From a bacterium (lineage in GTDB: Bacteria; UBP6; JAFGXH01), in assembly GCA_027064085.1 (NCBI GenBank), contig JAMOQH010000054.1:1-15826 (forward strand): a stretch of 15,826 bases of DNA. Direction: 5' to 3'. Below the pieces are notes generated by a model. It searched no databases. It was given only the letters and a program-made list of their open reading frames with translations, and was not told where the DNA came from. This document shows, in pieces, positions 13,544-15,826 of this stretch. Within the stretch, counting starts at the first letter, position 1. The number at the start of each line of letters is the position of its first letter. The position numbers were made by a program, and so were the translations under genes.

Positions 13544-13986
13544 AAATTTTCTTTGTATTTCTTTATTAATAAACTATATATAATTACTCCAAGAAACAAA
13601 CCAGATATATCAATGAATACATCTTTTATTCCTGGTCCACGCCCTGGAATAAAACCTTGATGAAATTCATCTGAGCTTGCAACAATCCCACCCATAAGTA
13701 TGGCAGCTGTTATATATTTTTTTAATAAACTTTTATTTTCATTCAATGCATTCATTAAAAGTAATCCTAAAATCAAATATAGAAAAAAATGTGCATTTTT
13801 TCTAATATAATGATTTAATTCAACAATATCAAATTCTTTATCTGGAACTACTTTGTGAACTGTTTCTACTACTATCTCAGTAACGTTTGTACTTAAGTTA
13901 TTTGATTCATTTGCAACTTGCGATGAAAAACTAAAAATAACTATAATCCAACCTAGAACAGCTATCCAACCAATTATTCTTTTCAT
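13540..13986 (-). CDS. VanZ-like family membrane protein
   Basis: A 148-residue multi-pass membrane protein (helices at about 5-20, 65-80, 88-104, 127-142). Family signatures are FSFSSQ (18-23), RKNAHF (62-67) and DEFHQ ... PGRGP ... KD (106-122). It shares these with the neighbouring riboswitch-controlled paralogue, but the two differ widely elsewhere. The ribosome site GAGAGG stands before the ATG, and two good promoters lie upstream (14018-14080). No terminator separates it from the next promoter, so its transcript may read into the riboswitch leader. The biochemical role of VanZ-like proteins is unknown. Confidence 0.88.
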   Translation of the reverse strand: MKRIIGWIAVLGWIIVIFSFSSQVANESNNLSTNVTEIVVETVHKVVPDKEFDIVELNHYIRKNAHFFLYLILGLLLMNALNENKSLLKKYITAAILMGGIVASSDEFHQGFIPGRGPGIKDVFIDISGLFLGVIIYSLLIKKYKENF

Positions 13987-14017
13987 TTAAACCTCTCACT
14001 TAAAATTATTTGTTGTT

Positions 14018-14046
14018 ATTATATCTTAACTAAATTTGTTTTTCAA
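14018..14046 (-). promoter_or_regulatory. Proximal promoter of the upstream vanZ-like gene
   Basis: Minus strand TTGAAA (14041-14046), 17-bp spacer, TATAAT (14018-14023), about 30 nt before the start codon. Confidence 0.75.
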
Positions 14047-14052
14047 TATGTT

Positions 14053-14080
14053 ATTATATCTATCTCAAACTGAATCTCAA
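14053..14080 (-). promoter_or_regulatory. Distal promoter of the upstream vanZ-like gene
   Basis: Minus strand TTGAGA (14075-14080), 16-bp spacer, TATAAT (14053-14058), in tandem with and just upstream of the proximal promoter. Confidence 0.5.
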
Positions 14081-14237
14081 TATTTCTTAGATATTTTTCT
14101 AGTATAATCATAATCCACGCAGTTTGTCTTGCTGGCTGTATTTAGTCCCTCATGAAAAACACGCCTTACGAATGGAAATATATTATTAGTAGATGGAATT
14201 AATGGATGCTACCATTACATAGCATTTTTAGCCGATT

Positions 14238-14576
14238 CTATAGCACATCGAAGAATCCACCGATAGAAAAAGTTAGTTTGCTAATGTAAGATATATTTTC
14301 ATTAAACTTGATTATCTTTTTCTCTATTCTTGAGAGAATATAAGTACCTCCAATTTCACACAATGTTTTTTTCGCAAAATTAAGATACTCACGTGAGCAA
14401 TTGATTCTTACTAATTCATTTGGATGTATTAACTCTCCTAACTCATCATTCGGTTTCTCTAATATATTTTTCAATCGTCCTATTTCTTGTTTTAAGCTGC
14501 GTATTGTCGTTCTTAATTCTTTTTCATCTTTTCCTTTTAACTGTAGTTCGTAATATGTTTTAGGACTAATCATCAT
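14238..14576 (-). CDS. Small conserved-looking protein of unknown function
   Basis: A 112-residue protein starting MMISPKTYYELQLKGKDEKE, with a coiled-coil-like segment (LKQEIGRLKNILEKP), a middle part (NCSREYLNFAKKTLCEIGGTYILSRIEKK) and an end reading ISKLTFSIGGFF. I have an impression of similar hypothetical proteins in Clostridia that continue a little past SIGGFF, so the end here (DVL, stop) may be slightly truncated. A clear ribosome site (AGAGGTGA) precedes two consecutive ATGs. A TAA belonging to an upstream coding-like remnant overlaps the first ATG (TAATG). No function can be given. Confidence 0.65.
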   Translation of the reverse strand: MMISPKTYYELQLKGKDEKELRTTIRSLKQEIGRLKNILEKPNDELGELIHPNELVRINCSREYLNFAKKTLCEIGGTYILSRIEKKIIKFNENISYISKLTFSIGGFFDVL

Positions 14577-14738
14577 TACATCTCACCTCTTTCAATTTTC
14601 ATTGTAATTCATTTAATTATTAATATAATATCTGCATATAATGCTCTGTAATCAAAACATTGAGTTTTAAGCTCTTCTAGATAATACCTTTTCAAGAAAT
14701 TCTCAGCAATATAGTTAAACTAATCTTTAAATGTAATC
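14576..14738 (-). pseudogene. Coding-like remnant of an unidentified gene
   Basis: One minus-strand frame reads as plausible protein broken by two stops: ITFKD, stop, FNYIAENFLKRYYLEELKT, then FDYRALYADIILIIK, stop, ITMKIERGEM, ending in a TAA that overlaps the next gene's ATG. The tail also contains that gene's ribosome site. It could be the end of a decayed upstream gene in the same operon, or simply AT-rich sequence that looks coding. The rest of the 14577-14877 gap shows only a weak hairpin. Confidence 0.25.
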
Positions 14739-14801
14739 GGCACAAAGATTATTCCAATGAAAACCATTCTTTGGTAACTTTTTATTACTACAATAAAAGC
14801 T

Positions 14802-14818
14802 AAATGCTTTAAGCATTT
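14802..14818 (-). terminator. Weak terminator-like hairpin after the HEPN-like gene
   Basis: AAATGCT / AGCATTT, 7 bp with a 3-nt loop, about 60 nt past the stop. In the minus direction only AGCTTTTATT follows; in the plus direction the T-run is better but no plus-strand gene is there. Confidence 0.3.
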
Positions 14819-14877
14819 TTTTGATATCTATAAACTATATTTTCTATGTGAATTCCAATCATATTAAAAATATTATT

Positions 14878-15406
14878 CTACTTAAATATATCGCCTTCAA
14901 TTACCTTCCAATCCATTTTAAAGTGTTCTTTATTTACACTATAGAAATTTTCTGCAGCATAACATAACAAATTACATAAATAAGTAACATTAATAATATA
15001 ATTTTTTACAGTCATCATTCCATTTCCTATATCAAAATCCATTGACATCTCATATATTTTTTTATCGTCACCTAGTAACAAAATAAATTTATCAATTTGA
15101 TTTTCTACTTTTTTTATTTTTGCTTTATTAATATTAAGATTCCCCTGATGATAATAAGTATTTCTTAAATTATAAATAATCTCACCACTCAAATATGGCA
15201 TACCTACCTTATCACCAACTGAATGCTCTTTAATTTCATTATGGCAAACATATTCATCACACCAAGTAATATATCTCTTTGCAACAGAGATGTTTTCACC
15301 TAATTTAACTACGCCATAAATATCTGATAATGCAAGAGCAAGAGAAAGTGCTGCAAAATAACATTTATTCTCCAGTGCATTTTGACATCTTAAAATTCTG
15401 TTCCAT
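14878..15406 (-). CDS. HEPN-like hypothetical protein with probable frameshift near the start
   Basis: The frame open from about 15384 to 14878 reads CQNALENKCYFAALSLALALSDIYG, then RYITWCDEYV, PYLSGEIIYNLRNTYYHQGN and on to a helical C-terminus. This matches a common type of small hypothetical protein with 'AALxxALxLxDICG' and 'RxxxxHQG' signatures. R-N-T-Y-Y-H fits the RNxxxH/Rx4-6H motif of HEPN domains, often RNases in toxin and defence systems. No ATG, GTG or TTG exists in this frame before 15201. An ATG at 15406 (MEQNFK, overlapping the end of the PLD gene) would join it if one base near 15388 were absent. It is therefore either frameshifted, or starts only at 15201 and lacks a third of the domain. 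The HEPN assignment is by motif only. Confidence 0.55.
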
Positions 15407-15826
15407 CCTCTAATTCAACAATACCTAAAAGTTCATTACTTAATTCATTACTTACAATCCTTATTACAGAATCATCTTCTCTATTAAAATTTAATATATT
15501 AATTCCCCCATACCATACTACTTCTTGATCAACGATTGCAAATTTATGCTGATTTTTACTTATTTGAATAATATTTATTCCTTCTTTTCGAAGCAATGAT
15601 ACAGATTTAAAAATAAACATTTTCTTTTTTTCAGAATAATCCTCAAATTCTTTAATACACAACACTACTCTAACGCCTGATTTATATTTTTCTACTAACA
15701 TTTTTCTTATATATTCAAATTTCTTTTTTTGAATATAGGGACTTGATATAACAATTGATTTTTTTGCATATTCAATATCATTTAGAAATTTATCCCAATA
15801 TGAAACTGAATCATATATACATTCCT
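15390..15826 (-). CDS. PLD-like phosphodiesterase domain protein, C-terminal part (cut by window edge)
   Basis: The frame runs open to the window end, giving about 144 residues, so the ATG at 15701 is not the true start. The sequence (YDSVSYWDKFLNDIEYAKKSIVISSPYI ... GVRVVLCIKEFEDY ... HKFAIVDQEVVWYGGINIL ... IVELEDGTEF) is a PLD-like domain, of the kind found at the C-terminus of helicase, primase or restriction-associated proteins. The active-site region reads QHKFAIVD, so the His is directly before the Lys instead of in the canonical HxK spacing. The gene overlaps the candidate start of the HEPN-like gene by 17 nt, suggesting a coupled pair. The N-terminal domains lie outside the window and decide its function. 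Confidence 0.7.
   Translation of the reverse strand, partial: ECIYDSVSYWDKFLNDIEYAKKSIVISSPYIQKKKFEYIRKMLVEKYKSGVRVVLCIKEFEDYSEKKKMFIFKSVSLLRKEGINIIQISKNQHKFAIVDQEVVWYGGINILNFNREDDSVIRIVSNELSNELLGIVELEDGTEF

Noticed and set aside
13451-13660. Plus-strand open frame of 69 codons over the riboswitch and vanZ-like 3' end
   Set aside because: It is antisense to the riboswitch aptamer and the conserved vanZ coding region and has no convincing ribosome site or family resemblance.
12823-13986. Calling the two VanZ-like genes glycopeptide resistance genes
   Set aside because: VanZ-like proteins are widespread and mostly unrelated to resistance; no other van gene is present in the window.
14205-14235. 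GATGCTA/TAGCAT hairpin with TTTTT on the plus strand as a terminator
   Set aside because: Only about 6 bp, wrong orientation for the minus-strand genes on both sides, and no plus-strand gene to serve.
1-15826. CRISPR array, tRNA or rRNA genes, complete insertion sequence
   Set aside because: I found no regularly spaced repeats, no cloverleaf-like sequence and no transposase on reading both strands.

Overview
The window is very AT-rich bacterial DNA with strong AGGAGG-type ribosome binding sites, sigma-A-type promoters, S-layer homology (SLH) proteins, a YwbE-family protein, a CpsB/CpsC/CpsD-type capsule tyrosine phosphoregulatory set and a class I cyclic-di-GMP riboswitch. Together these point to a low-GC Gram-positive, most likely a clostridial-type member of the Bacillota; I cannot name a genus. 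TGA works as a normal stop codon here. Every substantial gene is on the minus strand, so transcription runs from high to low coordinates; the one convincing plus-strand gene is a 55-residue membrane peptide.

Layout, high to low coordinates. 15.8-14.2 kb: a partial PLD-type phosphodiesterase, a HEPN-like protein with a probable frameshift near its start, and a small conserved-looking unknown; this looks like accessory DNA. 14.1-12.8 kb: two VanZ-like membrane proteins. The second follows its own perfect TTGACA-N17-TATAAT promoter, a c-di-GMP-I riboswitch and an intrinsic terminator. 12.75-8.7 kb: a three-gene cell-surface operon (membrane-anchored acidic protein, then two SLH proteins with a cadherin-like domain), closed by a perfect 16-bp terminator stem. 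8.7-8.0 kb: a decayed copy of the GGDEF gene. 8.0-2.8 kb: a capsule/exopolysaccharide block (CapD/EpsC-like dehydratase, chain-length/kinase-activator protein, BY-kinase, PHP phosphatase) ending in a ruined EpsN-like sugar aminotransferase. 2.6-0.7 kb: an intact TPR-GGDEF diguanylate cyclase gene followed by ywbE. 0.3-0.1 kb: a remnant of an AAA+ ATPase gene.

How it fits together: the locus joins c-di-GMP production (GGDEF gene), c-di-GMP sensing (riboswitch on a vanZ-like gene), exopolysaccharide control and S-layer proteins, which suggests a cell-envelope or surface-lifestyle region. The most notable unexplained feature is a roughly 130-bp promoter-plus-leader module found twice, ahead of the GGDEF gene and ahead of the SLH operon. 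It has conserved promoter geometry, a hairpin at the predicted transcript 5' end whose stem differs by compensatory changes while the loop stays constant, and direct hexamer repeats about 60 nt further down. The locus has also decayed: the GGDEF gene was duplicated and one copy lost 624 bp exactly between 13-bp direct repeats, and the polysaccharide operon has lost its sugar-assembly genes.
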